From Patescibacteria group bacterium (GTDB taxonomy: Bacteria; Patescibacteriota; Minisyncoccia; Phycocordibacterales; UBA5272), in contig JAUPVR010000006.1 in the NCBI GenBank assembly GCA_030916895.1, forward strand, positions 1-35,412: a stretch of 35,412 nucleotides of DNA, in the 5' to 3' direction. Made by a program: the position numbers and the translations under genes. This document shows positions 22,516 through 29,777 of the stretch, piece by piece. Numbering within the stretch: the first letter of the stretch is position 1; every line of letters starts with the position of its first letter. The notes under the pieces were generated by a model that was not told the DNA's origin, made no database searches, and worked only from the letters and a program-made list of their open reading frames with translations.

Positions 22516-23028
22516 CTACTTAGCTTTTTCGATGACAATCATCATAGACTTCGGGATTTTTTTCAAGGGTTCTGCAACTTTATACTCAGCTGGGATAACA
22601 GCTAAAATTCTGTCCATGCGCTCACGAAGGAATTTTTCTTCCATATATTTTGTACGCCCCTTTAATTGAAGTTCAATTTTGACGCGATGCCCTTCTTTGA
22701 TCCACTCTGCTGCCTGTTTAGCCTTAATCATAATGTCATGCTCGCCTATAGAAACACTAATTTGAATATTTTTTGTTTCTGTTGTGTGGGCTTTTGCTTT
22801 TACCTCTTTTAACTTCTTTGAAACTTCATAGGTGTATTTTCCATAGTCGGCGATACGGGCGACAGGAGGTTCTGCGTGAGGGGATACTTCAATAAGGTCA
22901 AGATTAGAAGCTTTTGCTTGCGCAAGAGCTTCTTCTTTTGTAATGACGCCTAAGTTTTCGCCAGCCGGTCCGATGACTCGAAGCTTTGGTGAGCGAATAT
23001 TGTTGTTGATGTTTACTTTTTCTGCCAA
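22516..23028 (-). CDS. infC: translation initiation factor IF-3
   Basis: The 170-residue IF-3 checks start-codon pairing and keeps 30S subunits free. The N-terminal domain has NNNIRSPKLRVIGPAGENLGV and LDLIEVSPHAEPPVARIADYGKY. The linker is Lys-rich, and the C-terminal domain shows ETKNIQISVSIGEHDIMIKAKQA and GHRVKIELQLKGR. No ATG precedes the conserved start. The best initiation codon is TTG 23028, giving MAEKVNI. Rare start codons are a known feature of infC and allow self-regulation in Enterobacteria. No ribosome site is visible. Confidence 0.95.
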   Translation of the reverse strand: MAEKVNINNNIRSPKLRVIGPAGENLGVITKEEALAQAKASNLDLIEVSPHAEPPVARIADYGKYTYEVSKKLKEVKAKAHTTETKNIQISVSIGEHDIMIKAKQAAEWIKEGHRVKIELQLKGRTKYMEEKFLRERMDRILAVIPAEYKVAEPLKKIPKSMMIVIEKAK

Positions 23029-23042
23029 GGGTTTATGTACCT

Positions 23043-23070
23043 AGTATGCTACCAGTATTTTGCTTGTAAA
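23043..23070 (-). promoter_or_regulatory. promoter of infC
   Basis: On the minus strand, TTTACA (23070-23065), 16 nt, CATACT (23048-23043), 14 nt before the TTG start. Confidence 0.5.
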
Positions 23071-23089
23071 GCAAGGTTTTCTTAGATAT

Positions 23090-23881
23090 TTACTTTGGGG
23101 GAAGAGGAAGGAAAGGGCTTGTTTTTGCTTTGTACATTTCCCACTCAAGATCACCTGACCATTTTTGTTCAACCATAGGAATACCAGACACATAGAGGAG
23201 AAGGTAGGTGATAAGCATTGGCGATAAGAAGACAATCGCATTTCCTGATGCTGAGAATGCGACAAAAGCAATACCCCACCACATCATTGACTCACCAAAG
23301 TAGTTCGGGTGTCTCGTGTACCTCCAAAGACCGGTCTTCATGATTTTTTCTTTGAGGTAGCGTTTTCGCTTAATGAAGGTGTCTAGCTGTGCATCCCCAA
23401 TTGATTCAAATAAAAATCCAATGATCCAAATAGCCATACCAAAAAAAGATAGCGTAATAAATGGAGATGTGTTTTCAAGAGTAAGGGTGAACGGAAGAAG
23501 AACAACACTAACAACCAATCCTTGTAGGAGGAAAATTTGTAAATAGGAACGAACGTAGAAATAGGTTCTTCCTTCCGCAAGCCAAAGCGTGCGCCATATT
23601 TTGTAGCGAAAATCTTCCTCACCCCGCTCTCTGTTTTTTAGGTAGATACGAGTCGCTAAACGAATCCCCCAGATATAGATGAAAAGTAAGAGCACAACAA
23701 TGTGAGGACCAAGAGGGCCTTTAAGCGATACAAGCCAAGCAAGAAGGGTACTTGTAATAATAAAGAATATTCCGTAGGCGATGTCTATAATACTGTTGTC
23801 TTTTTTAATAATAGCAATTGCAAAGATGGTTGTGACACACACAAAAATCATTGCAAGGGAGATAAGGTAATAGGTAAGCAT
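23090..23881 (-). CDS. DUF1295/steroid-reductase-like membrane protein
   Basis: A 263-residue polytopic membrane protein with about six or seven helices. The diagnostic segment is GDAQLDTFIKRKRYLKEK then GLWRYTRHPNYFGE, followed by MVEQKW near the C-terminus. This matches the DUF1295 and isoprenylcysteine-methyltransferase/steroid 5-alpha-reductase-like group. Relatives act on lipids or isoprenoids with NADPH or SAM, and the substrate here is unknown. ATG 23881 is chosen because a -10 box lies 8 nt upstream. Upstream in-frame codons run through a hairpin repeat and give non-membrane sequence. Confidence 0.85.
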   Translation of the reverse strand: MLTYYLISLAMIFVCVTTIFAIAIIKKDNSIIDIAYGIFFIITSTLLAWLVSLKGPLGPHIVVLLLFIYIWGIRLATRIYLKNRERGEEDFRYKIWRTLWLAEGRTYFYVRSYLQIFLLQGLVVSVVLLPFTLTLENTSPFITLSFFGMAIWIIGFLFESIGDAQLDTFIKRKRYLKEKIMKTGLWRYTRHPNYFGESMMWWGIAFVAFSASGNAIVFLSPMLITYLLLYVSGIPMVEQKWSGDLEWEMYKAKTSPFLPLPPK

Positions 23882-23889
23882 ACAGGGTA

Positions 23890-23898
23890 AGTATAGCA
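23890..23898 (-). promoter_or_regulatory. extended -10 promoter of the DUF1295 gene
   Basis: On the minus strand, TGC-TATACT ends 8 nt before ATG 23881, the same layout as dut and rpsF on the other strand. Confidence 0.6.
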
Positions 23899-23927
23899 AA
23901 AAATAAACTCCTTGAAGTCGAAGGATG

Positions 23928-23961
23928 TGGCGCCACGGAGTACCGTGGCATCCTACAAAAA
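23928..23961. repeat. hairpin repeat element, copy 1
   Basis: TGGCGCC-ACGG-AGTA-CCGT-GGCATCCTACAAAAA. The stem GCCACGG/CCGTGGC encloses AGTA. Copy 2 at 24021 has the same flanks and a different but still paired stem. Confidence 0.75.
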
Positions 23962-23963
23962 TA

Positions 23964-24002
23964 TACAAAAATTCCGCAATCATGAAATTGCAGAATTTTT
24001 AT
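23964..24002. terminator. terminator-like hairpin between the two repeat copies
   Basis: An A/T-flanked stem AAAATTCCGCAAT / ATTGCAGAATTTT with one mismatch. It lies downstream of tmRNA on the minus strand and so is the likely 3' terminator of the smpB-ssrA transcript. On that strand a T run follows. Confidence 0.65.
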
Positions 24003-24020
24003 TATTCACGAAAGGTTTTG

Positions 24021-24054
24021 TGGCGCCGACGATTACGTCGGCATCCTACAAAAA
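24021..24054. repeat. hairpin repeat element, copy 2
   Basis: TGGCGCC-GACG-ATTA-CGTC-GGCATCCTACAAAAA. The stem is GCCGACG/CGTCGGC. The loop and inner stem differ from copy 1 while pairing is kept. Confidence 0.75.
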
Positions 24055-24080
24055 CATAGTCACTTCGTTTCTTATTTTTG

Positions 24081-24468
24081 TGGAGATGGGCGGAATCGAA
24101 CCGCCGTGTATTGTCAGGATAACCGCGTGTCTACTGTGCTTAGTTTGCTTCATTTGTAGACAGATACGATAGAAACAAACGAAAGCCGTATCTGCTTAGC
24201 ATCATTACTTCAATTCTCCTATGATGCGGGAAGAGAATCTACACTCATTAGTATATTGCCCAATTACTTCCAAAGAGTATAGAAGTAGTGGACACCAGAT
24301 TGGCTATTTAAGCGAATGCTGGAACAAGTCCGTTTGCCATATATGGTGAACGGATTGCTGTTGCGGATTTATTTGCAACGTGTTTGCAGATGTGTTTTAC
24401 AAGATCACCTACATGCTTGGCACAGCAACACGGTAATCGATGACAATATCGAAACCAATGTCACCCCC
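24081..24468 (-). ncRNA. ssrA: transfer-messenger RNA (tmRNA)
   Basis: The tRNA-like ends pair as 5'-GGGGGTG with CATCTCC-3' plus discriminator A. The T arm GGCGG-TTCGATT-CCGCC is intact, and the 5' region GACATTGGTTTCGAT is typical of tmRNA. CCA is not encoded (the DNA reads CAA). The most likely tag frame ends ...GLVPAFA then TAA and could begin at GCA as ANKSATAIRSPYMANG, a 23-residue tag with a hydrophobic Ala-rich end suited to protease recognition. An alternative GCA-AAC frame ends in LK and is less typical. The 5' end is only 4 nt after the smpB stop codon, so the RNA is probably cut from a shared transcript. Confidence 0.93.
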
Positions 24469-24472
24469 ATAT

Positions 24473-24901
24473 TTATGCACGCTCTTCACGACGAGCAATT
24501 TCTTTTTTAATTGATTCTCGCTTGTCGTGTTTCTGCAATTTTTTACAAAGTGCAACCTCACACTTGATGAGGTTCTTTTTAGTATAACACGAAACTGGGT
24601 GCATTGTCAAGTTAGACGACTCTTCTTTTTTCGAGAGGGCCATAATTTCTGACTTGGAAAGGAGGAGTCTGCGTGTTCGGTGAGAATCATAGTTTTTATC
24701 CGTGTTTTTTGGTTGATAGGCAGGGATGTATGAACCAACTAAAAAAACTTCCCCTCCACGAATAATAACCTTTGCACCATCAAGCGAACCAAGTTTTTCA
24801 CGAAGTGACTTCACTTCATGCCCAAAAAGCTCAATTCCCGCCTCAAAGGTTTCAAGGACGCTGTGGGTAAGGCCCAACTTTTTATTAAGTATTAACTTCA
24901 T
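24473..24901 (-). CDS. smpB: SsrA-binding protein SmpB
   Basis: The 142-residue partner of tmRNA in trans-translation places the tRNA-like domain in stalled ribosomes. The OB-like core includes NKKLGLTHSVLETFEAGIELFGHEVKSLR split by family-typical spacing, GGEVFLVGSYIPAY, and the tail KLQKHDKRESIKKEIARREE. The basic tail enters the mRNA channel. The middle segment SSNLTMHPVSCYTKKNLIKCEVALCKKL replaces the usual TLVPLKLYFKKGRVKVELGL and carries unusual cysteines. It is followed by ssrA after 4 nt, and its promoter faces that of ftsH. Confidence 0.95.
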   Translation of the reverse strand: MKLILNKKLGLTHSVLETFEAGIELFGHEVKSLREKLGSLDGAKVIIRGGEVFLVGSYIPAYQPKNTDKNYDSHRTRRLLLSKSEIMALSKKEESSNLTMHPVSCYTKKNLIKCEVALCKKLQKHDKRESIKKEIARREERA

Positions 24902-24907
24902 GGACTT

Positions 24908-24916
24908 ATTCTAGCA
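24908..24916 (-). promoter_or_regulatory. extended -10 promoter of smpB-ssrA
   Basis: On the minus strand, TGC-TAGAAT ends 6 nt before ATG 24901. It is separated by 8 nt from the facing -10 box of ftsH. Confidence 0.55.
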
Positions 24917-24918
24917 TG

Positions 24919-24927
24919 TGGTAGAAT
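24919..24927 (+). promoter_or_regulatory. extended -10 promoter of ftsH
   Basis: TGG-TAGAAT, 22 nt before ATG 24950, giving a leader of about 15 nt. It overlaps an in-frame ATG at 24926, which is a reason to reject that start. Confidence 0.5.
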
Positions 24928-24949
24928 GCCTACATATAGACGAAATACC

Positions 24950-26845
24950 ATGAAGAAAGAAAACGAAAATAAAAAAATAAAGAAGGAAACAACACTCCAA
25001 AGAGTGGGGGGATTTTCTCAGCAGTTTGTTGGTACAATCCTCATCTTCATCGCGCTTTCTTGGGGGTATTCAATCATGACTAGTAAAGAAAAAGTACCAA
25101 CGGTTTCCCTTTCTGAACTCGCACAACTTGTGAACGCTCGTGAGATTCTAAAGATTGATGTTGAGGGTGATAAGCTCGTTGCTACGAAGAAAGATGAAAC
25201 GAAGGTAGAAAGTAAGAAGGAGCCATCGGCAAGCATTATTGAAACCCTTAAGGACTACGGGGCATCTCCTGTTTCTCTTGCATCAACAACAATTACTATT
25301 AAAGAAGATAGTGGTGTTATGGTGTGGCTTAAGATTCTTCCAATAATTATTCCACTCCTTTTCTTAGCGCTTATGATTTGGTGGTTGGCTCGCGGTATTA
25401 AGGGTGCGAATATGCAGGCGTTTTCATTTGGCCAATCTCGCGCAAAAATTATTCACCCAGATGACGGCAAACAAAAGGTGCTCTTCAAAGATATTGCTGG
25501 TGCGAAAGAGGCAAAAGAAGAACTCTCTGAAATTGTAGAATTCTTGCGCAGTCCGAAAAAGTTTTTGGATATTGGTGCGGTGATTCCAAAAGGCGTACTT
25601 TTGATGGGAGCACCGGGAACTGGAAAGACCATGCTTGCTCGTGCGGTAGCAGGAGAAGCGGGGGTTCCATTCTTTCACCTCTCTGGTTCTGAGTTTGAGG
25701 AAATGTTTGTCGGTGTTGGTGCGTCACGTGTGAGAGATTTATTTGATATGGCGAAAAAATCAGCACCATCAATTATTTTTATTGATGAAATTGACGCTGT
25801 GGGGCGCGCCCGTTCGGCGTCTATGGGAGGACAAGGTGAAGCACGAGAACAAACACTTAATCAAATCTTGGTGGAGATGGATGGATTTGAGCAAACGGAA
25901 AACGTGATTGTTATGGCGGCGACAAACAGGCCAGATGTGCTTGACGTGGCACTTCTTCGTCCAGGACGCTTTGATCGTCGCGTGACACTTGATCTTCCTG
26001 ATAGGAATGATCGCGAGGCAATTTTAGGTATCCATGCTAAAGGAAAACCACTTGCTGAAGATGTAAACCTTAAAACAGTCGCAGAAAGAACCCCTGGATT
26101 TTCAGGAGCTGATTTGTATAGTCTCATGAATGAAAGTGCAATTTTGGCAGCTCGTGAAGAGCGAAAGAAAGTTGCGCAGTTTGATTTGATTCGCGCAATT
26201 GAAAAGGTGATGCTTGGTCCTGAGCGTAAAAGTCACGTGCTTTCACTTCATGAGAAGAAAATTACTGCATACCATGAAGCCGGACACGCGCTCGTTGCGT
26301 CATGTTTACCGGATGCTGACCCAGTACACAAGATTTCAATTATTGCGCGCGGAAGGGCGGGTGGGTACACACTTAAACTTCCACTTGATGAACGAAGGTT
26401 GATGAGTAAGTCAATGTTCTTAGATGACATCGCGATGTCACTTGGTGGCTACGTTGCCGAAAAAGAAACGTTTGGGGATATTACCACTGGTCCATCAAAC
26501 GATCTTCAGGTAGCAACTGCAATGGCACGCGCCATGGTGACCAAGTACGGCATGAGTACGCTTGGGCCAATTGCGCTTGAGTCTGATGGTATGCCGGTGT
26601 ATGGTCGTGGTGTGTATGGCAAGGAGTATAGCGAGTCGTTTGGGCAAAAGATTGATGATGAGGTGAAGCGTATTATGGATGAAGCGTGGAACCGCGCACG
26701 AAAAATAATTATCGATAAGCGTGATGCACTTATGGCGATTGCTGAAGAACTTATCCGCGTTGAAAATATTGAACGCGATGAGTTTGAGAAACTTCTCCTC
26801 CTTCACGGTATACAACCAAAGAAAAAGGAAGAGATTCTTGTCTAA
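24950..26845 (+). CDS. ftsH: ATP-dependent zinc metalloprotease FtsH
   Basis: The 631-residue membrane-bound AAA+ protease degrades misfolded membrane proteins and, in studied bacteria, some SsrA-tagged proteins. It has a basic N-terminus, then membrane segment 1 ([18 protein letters not shown]), an extracytoplasmic domain and membrane segment 2 (about 125-145). The AAA domain has Walker A GAPGTGKT at 220-227, Walker B IIFIDEID, the pore motif [11 protein letters not shown], and Arg fingers in RPGRFDRR. The protease domain has HEAGH at 442-446. ATG 24950 is preferred to ATG 24926 because the latter overlaps the -10 box. It is divergent from smpB-ssrA. Confidence 0.95.
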   Translation: MKKENENKKIKKETTLQRVGGFSQQFVGTILIFIALSWGYSIMTSKEKVPTVSLSELAQLVNAREILKIDVEGDKLVATKKDETKVESKKEPSASIIETLKDYGASPVSLASTTITIKEDSGVMVWLKILPIIIPLLFLALMIWWLARGIKGANMQAFSFGQSRAKIIHPDDGKQKVLFKDIAGAKEAKEELSEIVEFLRSPKKFLDIGAVIPKGVLLMGAPGTGKTMLARAVAGEAGVPFFHLSGSEFEEMFVGVGASRVRDLFDMAKKSAPSIIFIDEIDAVGRARSASMGGQGEAREQTLNQILVEMDGFEQTENVIVMAATNRPDVLDVALLRPGRFDRRVTLDLPDRNDREAILGIHAKGKPLAEDVNLKTVAERTPGFSGADLYSLMNESAILAAREERKKVAQFDLIRAIEKVMLGPERKSHVLSLHEKKITAYHEAGHALVASCLPDADPVHKISIIARGRAGGYTLKLPLDERRLMSKSMFLDDIAMSLGGYVAEKETFGDITTGPSNDLQVATAMARAMVTKYGMSTLGPIALESDGMPVYGRGVYGKEYSESFGQKIDDEVKRIMDEAWNRARKIIIDKRDALMAIAEELIRVENIERDEFEKLLLLHGIQPKKKEEILV

Positions 26846-26872
26846 AACAAATCTGTAGGTTGCATAGTAGGA

Positions 26873-26878
26873 TATACT
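26873..26878 (+). promoter_or_regulatory. -10 box of the tRNA locus
   Basis: TATACT. The expected start near 26885 is 13 nt before the tRNA 5'-half copy. No good -35 was found. Confidence 0.4.
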
Positions 26879-26897
26879 TGATGTAATCTACAGCGAC

Positions 26898-26933
26898 GCA
26901 TCCGTAGCTCAGTTGGTAGAGCCGTCGTCTTAT
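26898..26933 (+). pseudogene. 5' half of tRNA-Ile(UAU), split copy
   Basis: 36 bases identical to positions 1-36 of the intact tRNA at 26964, ending exactly after the anticodon TAT. The 3' half resumes at 27081. It cannot fold alone. Confidence 0.85.
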
Positions 26934-27069
26934 TTTAGGCAACGAGGACATTGTCACTAAAGTGCATCCGTAGCTCAGTTGGTAGAGCCGTCGTCTTATA
27001 CACGACTGGTCCCTGGTTCGAGTCCAGGCGGATGCACTTTGGGGATAATGGACGAGTGAACCTAAAATA
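26931..27069. repeat. imperfect inverted repeat bracketing the intact tRNA
   Basis: Left arm 26931-26963 and right arm 27037-27069. Outer part TATTTTAGG pairs with CCTAAAATA. Inner part CATTGTCACTAAAGT pairs with ACTTTGGGGATAATG, with one A-G mismatch and G-T wobbles. It is continuous with the acceptor stem of the tRNA. The middle is poorly paired. Confidence 0.75.
26964..27036 (+). tRNA. tRNA-Ile, anticodon UAU
   Basis: A complete 73-base cloverleaf. The acceptor stem is GCATCCG/CGGATGC, the D arm GCTC-AGTTGGTA-GAGC, the anticodon arm GTCGT-CTTATAC-ACGAC, the variable loop TGGTC, and the T arm CCTGG-TTCGAGT-CCAGG, with discriminator A. The anticodon at 34-36 is TAT, which reads AUA (Ile). 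CCA is not encoded, because CTT follows. Most bacteria read AUA with a CAU anticodon modified by TilS, so UAU is a minority solution. AAAGT/ACTTT extends the acceptor stem by 5 bp into the flanks. Confidence 0.88.
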
Positions 27070-27080
27070 CGATTTAGTAT

Positions 27081-27118
27081 ACACGACTGGTCACAGGTTC
27101 CTGGTCCAGGCGGATGCA
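27081..27118 (+). pseudogene. 3' half of tRNA-Ile(UAU), split and decayed copy
   Basis: Begins ACACGACTGGTC and ends CGGATGCA like the intact tRNA. The T arm has changed (ACAGGTTCCTGGTCCAGG), losing the TTCGA loop. Joined to 26898-26933 it would make a 74-base tRNA-like molecule. Confidence 0.8.
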
Positions 27119-27160
27119 CACCAATAGACTGTGTTGTTAGGTTTCTCAACACTGAGTTTT

Positions 27161-27169
27161 TGTTATACT
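27161..27169 (+). promoter_or_regulatory. extended -10 promoter of the 27179 gene
   Basis: TGT-TATACT followed by ATAGGAACC and ATG 27179 (9-nt gap). Confidence 0.55.
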
Positions 27170-27178
27170 ATAGGAACC

Positions 27179-27544
27179 ATGATGTTTAATCTTTGGCCAT
27201 ACCTTATTCGCCTTGCGGTGGCGCTTTATTTTATCTATCCGCACGCACAACAACTCGCGTCGGGTGCACAAAAGTTACAGACATCTATTTTCGGGTGTAT
27301 CAATGAGTACATTCCTGCGACTATCGCGTTTACCATGTGGCACGCATTCTTTGTTGTTTTAGGTATTCTCATCCTCATTTGGCCAGCGCCAATACTTCCA
27401 CTTGTTCTTGCGCTTGTTATTCTCTCAACACAGCTTTATATAAACTTCTCTCTTAATAGTTACTCTCCAGAGAACATGTTGATTTTTATCTTAGTTCTTG
27501 TGTCGCTCTCGCTTATCATTTACCACTCCAGACCACAGAGGTAA
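27179..27544 (+). CDS. small membrane protein (possibly DoxX-like)
   Basis: A 121-residue protein with four predicted hydrophobic helices (about 6-22, 42-62, 64-82 and 96-113) and a short basic C-terminus. The first helix IRLAVALYFIYPHAQQLASG loosely recalls DoxX-type proteins, but no definite motif was seen. It may start at ATG 27179 or 27182. Its stop is 1 nt before recG, so the two are co-transcribed. Confidence 0.75.
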   Translation: MMFNLWPYLIRLAVALYFIYPHAQQLASGAQKLQTSIFGCINEYIPATIAFTMWHAFFVVLGILILIWPAPILPLVLALVILSTQLYINFSLNSYSPENMLIFILVLVSLSLIIYHSRPQR

Positions 27545-27545
27545 C

Positions 27546-29729
27546 ATGAAGCTTTCTTTTGACTCTCCGATTTCTGCGGTAAATAAAATATCCAAAGACC
27601 ACGCTGAAGGATTGAAACGTTTGGGTATTGTAACCTTGAAGGATTTGCTCTATCACTTTCCAACACGGTATGCCGATATGCGTGAACTTGGGAGTGTTGG
27701 CACTATTGCCCCCGGCAATCAGGTTACGATTTATGGCGTCATGGAAAAGGTTGCGGTGCGGCGAAGCTTTAAGGGTCACATTCCAATGACGGAGGCTCGT
27801 GTGGCGGACAATTCCGGTGCGATTAGGTGTATTTGGTTTAATCAGGCGTACATTGGGAAAATGTACCCTGACGGTACTAAGGTAAAAATTTCTGGTACGG
27901 TTCAGGAGGATAAACGGGGTTTGTTTCTGTCCAATCCTCACATTGAACGAACAGAAACAATTACACCAGAATCACAAGACAGTCTTTTTGCGAAGGGTGC
28001 CGATACGGAATTTCTAACCCCAGTGTATCGAGAAACAAAAGGGGTGTCGTCGCTTTACTTATACACACTTGTGAAGCGTGCTGTTTCTGGAGGAGTTCTC
28101 GAGACAGTCACTGATCCAATCCCGAAACATGTCCTTAGCAAACTACACTTACCAGAATTAAACGACGCTTTGTTGTACATTCATTTCCCAAAGCATGAGA
28201 ATTTAACAATTGCTGCACGAAAACGCTTTGCATTTGAAGAAATTTTTTACATGCAAATAAAACAGTATCGCGAAAAACTTGAAGCACAACACTTCCTCGC
28301 ACATCCAGTATCAGTAGAAAAAGAGATGCTTGGGAAGTTTATTGATAGGTTTTCATTTTCACCAACAAAAGCACAAATAAGCGCAATTGAATCAATTCTC
28401 CACGACATGGAAAGGTCGTTACCTATGGGGCGATTACTTGAGGGTGATGTTGGTAGCGGTAAGACATTTGTTGCAGCAACAGTTGCGTATGCGACACTCC
28501 TTAACCAAGCATCAGGCACTAAGCAACAATTGCAAGTTGCCTACATGGCACCAACAGAAATTTTAGCGCGCCAGCATTTTGAGAGTTTTATTACATTCTT
28601 CGGAGGAACATCGATTGAAATTGGGCTCTTGACGGGAAGTGGTTGTAGAAAATTTCCAAGTAAAACAAATGGTGAAGCATCAACAGATGTTTCTCGAACA
28701 CAACTCTTGAAATGGATTGCAGATGGTCGCATGTCGATTGTCATTGGTACTCACGCGCTCATTCAAAAGTCGATAACATTTGCTAACTTAGCACTCGTTA
28801 TTATCGACGAACAGCATCGTTTCGGGGTTAGCCAACGTAAAGCGTTAGTTCGTGGACGAAATTCTGGCGAAGAGACGCGACAGGTAGTGAAAATTCCACA
28901 TCTTCTATCGATGACCGCAACACCAATTCCGCGTACGCTTGCGCTCACCGTGTTTGGTGACCTTGATGTAACTATTATTGACGAGATGCCAAAGGAGAGG
29001 AAGAAAATTATCACGGAGATTGTTCCACAAAGAAAACGAAAAGAAACCTATGAAGCAATTCGCAAAGAATTGCAAAATGGAAGGCAGGTATACGTCATCT
29101 GTCCGCGTATCGACGAACAAGACGAGGAAGAGAGGCAAAAGAGAATACTAAAGAGTGTTAAGGAAGAAGCAAAACGATTGAGTGAAGAAGTATTCCCAGA
29201 GTTTGTTGTCGACACCATACACAGTAAAATAAAGAAAGGAGAAAAGGAAGAAGTGATGCAGGATTTTTTGGATAAGAAATCTGATATTTTGGTTGCAACA
29301 TCTGTTGTTGAGGTGGGGGTTAATGTTCCGAATGCAACGGTTATTATTATTGAGCATGCAGATAGGTTTGGCCTTGCTCAACTCCACCAGCTACGCGGTC
29401 GCGTTGGTCGTGCAGAGCACCAGTCGTACTGTTATTTGTTTACAGAGAGCACAGGAGAAGGAACCCTTGCGCGCTTGAAAGCACTTGTGACAGCAAAAAA
29501 TGGTTTTGAATTAGCGGAGCTCGATATGATGCAACGCGGTATCGGTATGCTTATGGATGGTAAGCAGTGGGGGATGAGTGACTTAGCAATGGAGTCAATC
29601 AAGAATCCAAAACTAGTTGAAGTTGCACGAAACGAAGCAAAAGATTTACTCGATAGTGATCCAACGCTTACAGAATTTCCTCTCCTTAATACGGTGGTGA
29701 AAGAAAGAGATAAGGTCCATATGGAATAG
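27546..29729 (+). CDS. recG: ATP-dependent DNA helicase RecG
   Basis: The 727-residue superfamily 2 helicase remodels stalled forks and branched DNA. The N-terminal wedge/OB domain (about 1-190) contains LGIVTLKDLLYHFPTRY and GNQVTIYGVM. The motor has Walker A GDVGSGKT at 300-307, MAPTEILARQHF, DEQH at 421-424 in the RecG-typical DEQHRFG, SMTATPIPRTLAL, ATSVVEVGVNVPNA, and QLRGRVGR. It is of normal length. ATG 27546 has AGAGG 6 nt upstream. RecG binds the SSB C-terminal tip, which is present in the SSB encoded here. Confidence 0.96.
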   Translation: MKLSFDSPISAVNKISKDHAEGLKRLGIVTLKDLLYHFPTRYADMRELGSVGTIAPGNQVTIYGVMEKVAVRRSFKGHIPMTEARVADNSGAIRCIWFNQAYIGKMYPDGTKVKISGTVQEDKRGLFLSNPHIERTETITPESQDSLFAKGADTEFLTPVYRETKGVSSLYLYTLVKRAVSGGVLETVTDPIPKHVLSKLHLPELNDALLYIHFPKHENLTIAARKRFAFEEIFYMQIKQYREKLEAQHFLAHPVSVEKEMLGKFIDRFSFSPTKAQISAIESILHDMERSLPMGRLLEGDVGSGKTFVAATVAYATLLNQASGTKQQLQVAYMAPTEILARQHFESFITFFGGTSIEIGLLTGSGCRKFPSKTNGEASTDVSRTQLLKWIADGRMSIVIGTHALIQKSITFANLALVIIDEQHRFGVSQRKALVRGRNSGEETRQVVKIPHLLSMTATPIPRTLALTVFGDLDVTIIDEMPKERKKIITEIVPQRKRKETYEAIRKELQNGRQVYVICPRIDEQDEEERQKRILKSVKEEAKRLSEEVFPEFVVDTIHSKIKKGEKEEVMQDFLDKKSDILVATSVVEVGVNVPNATVIIIEHADRFGLAQLHQLRGRVGRAEHQSYCYLFTESTGEGTLARLKALVTAKNGFELAELDMMQRGIGMLMDGKQWGMSDLAMESIKNPKLVEVARNEAKDLLDSDPTLTEFPLLNTVVKERDKVHME

Positions 29730-29735
29730 GTTTCA

Positions 29736-29773
29736 AAACAAAAAACTGCCCTTACGGCAGTTTTTTGTTTTCT
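29736..29773. terminator. bidirectional terminator between recG and the surface-protein gene
   Basis: Stem AAAACAAAAAACTGCC / GGCAGTTTTTTGTTTT with a short loop, between convergent genes. Confidence 0.9.
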
Positions 29774-29777
29774 TCTG

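Noticed and set aside
23882-23983. Longer start for the DUF1295 gene
   Set aside because: The extra 34 residues come from the hairpin repeat and run through the -10 box, while ATG 23881 fits the promoter and the membrane topology.
24316-24510. Plus-strand reading frames inside the tmRNA region
   Set aside because: They overlap tmRNA and the smpB 3' end in antisense with no start signals.
26934-27080. Group I intron in the anticodon loop of the outer tRNA
   Set aside because: The insert is about 147 nt, lacks the P3-P7 core and contains a complete tRNA. A self-splicing intron does not fit.
26751-27152. Minus-strand reading frame over the tRNA locus
   Set aside because: It repeats RRRLYQLSYGC because it reads the tRNA copies in antisense. 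It is not a gene.
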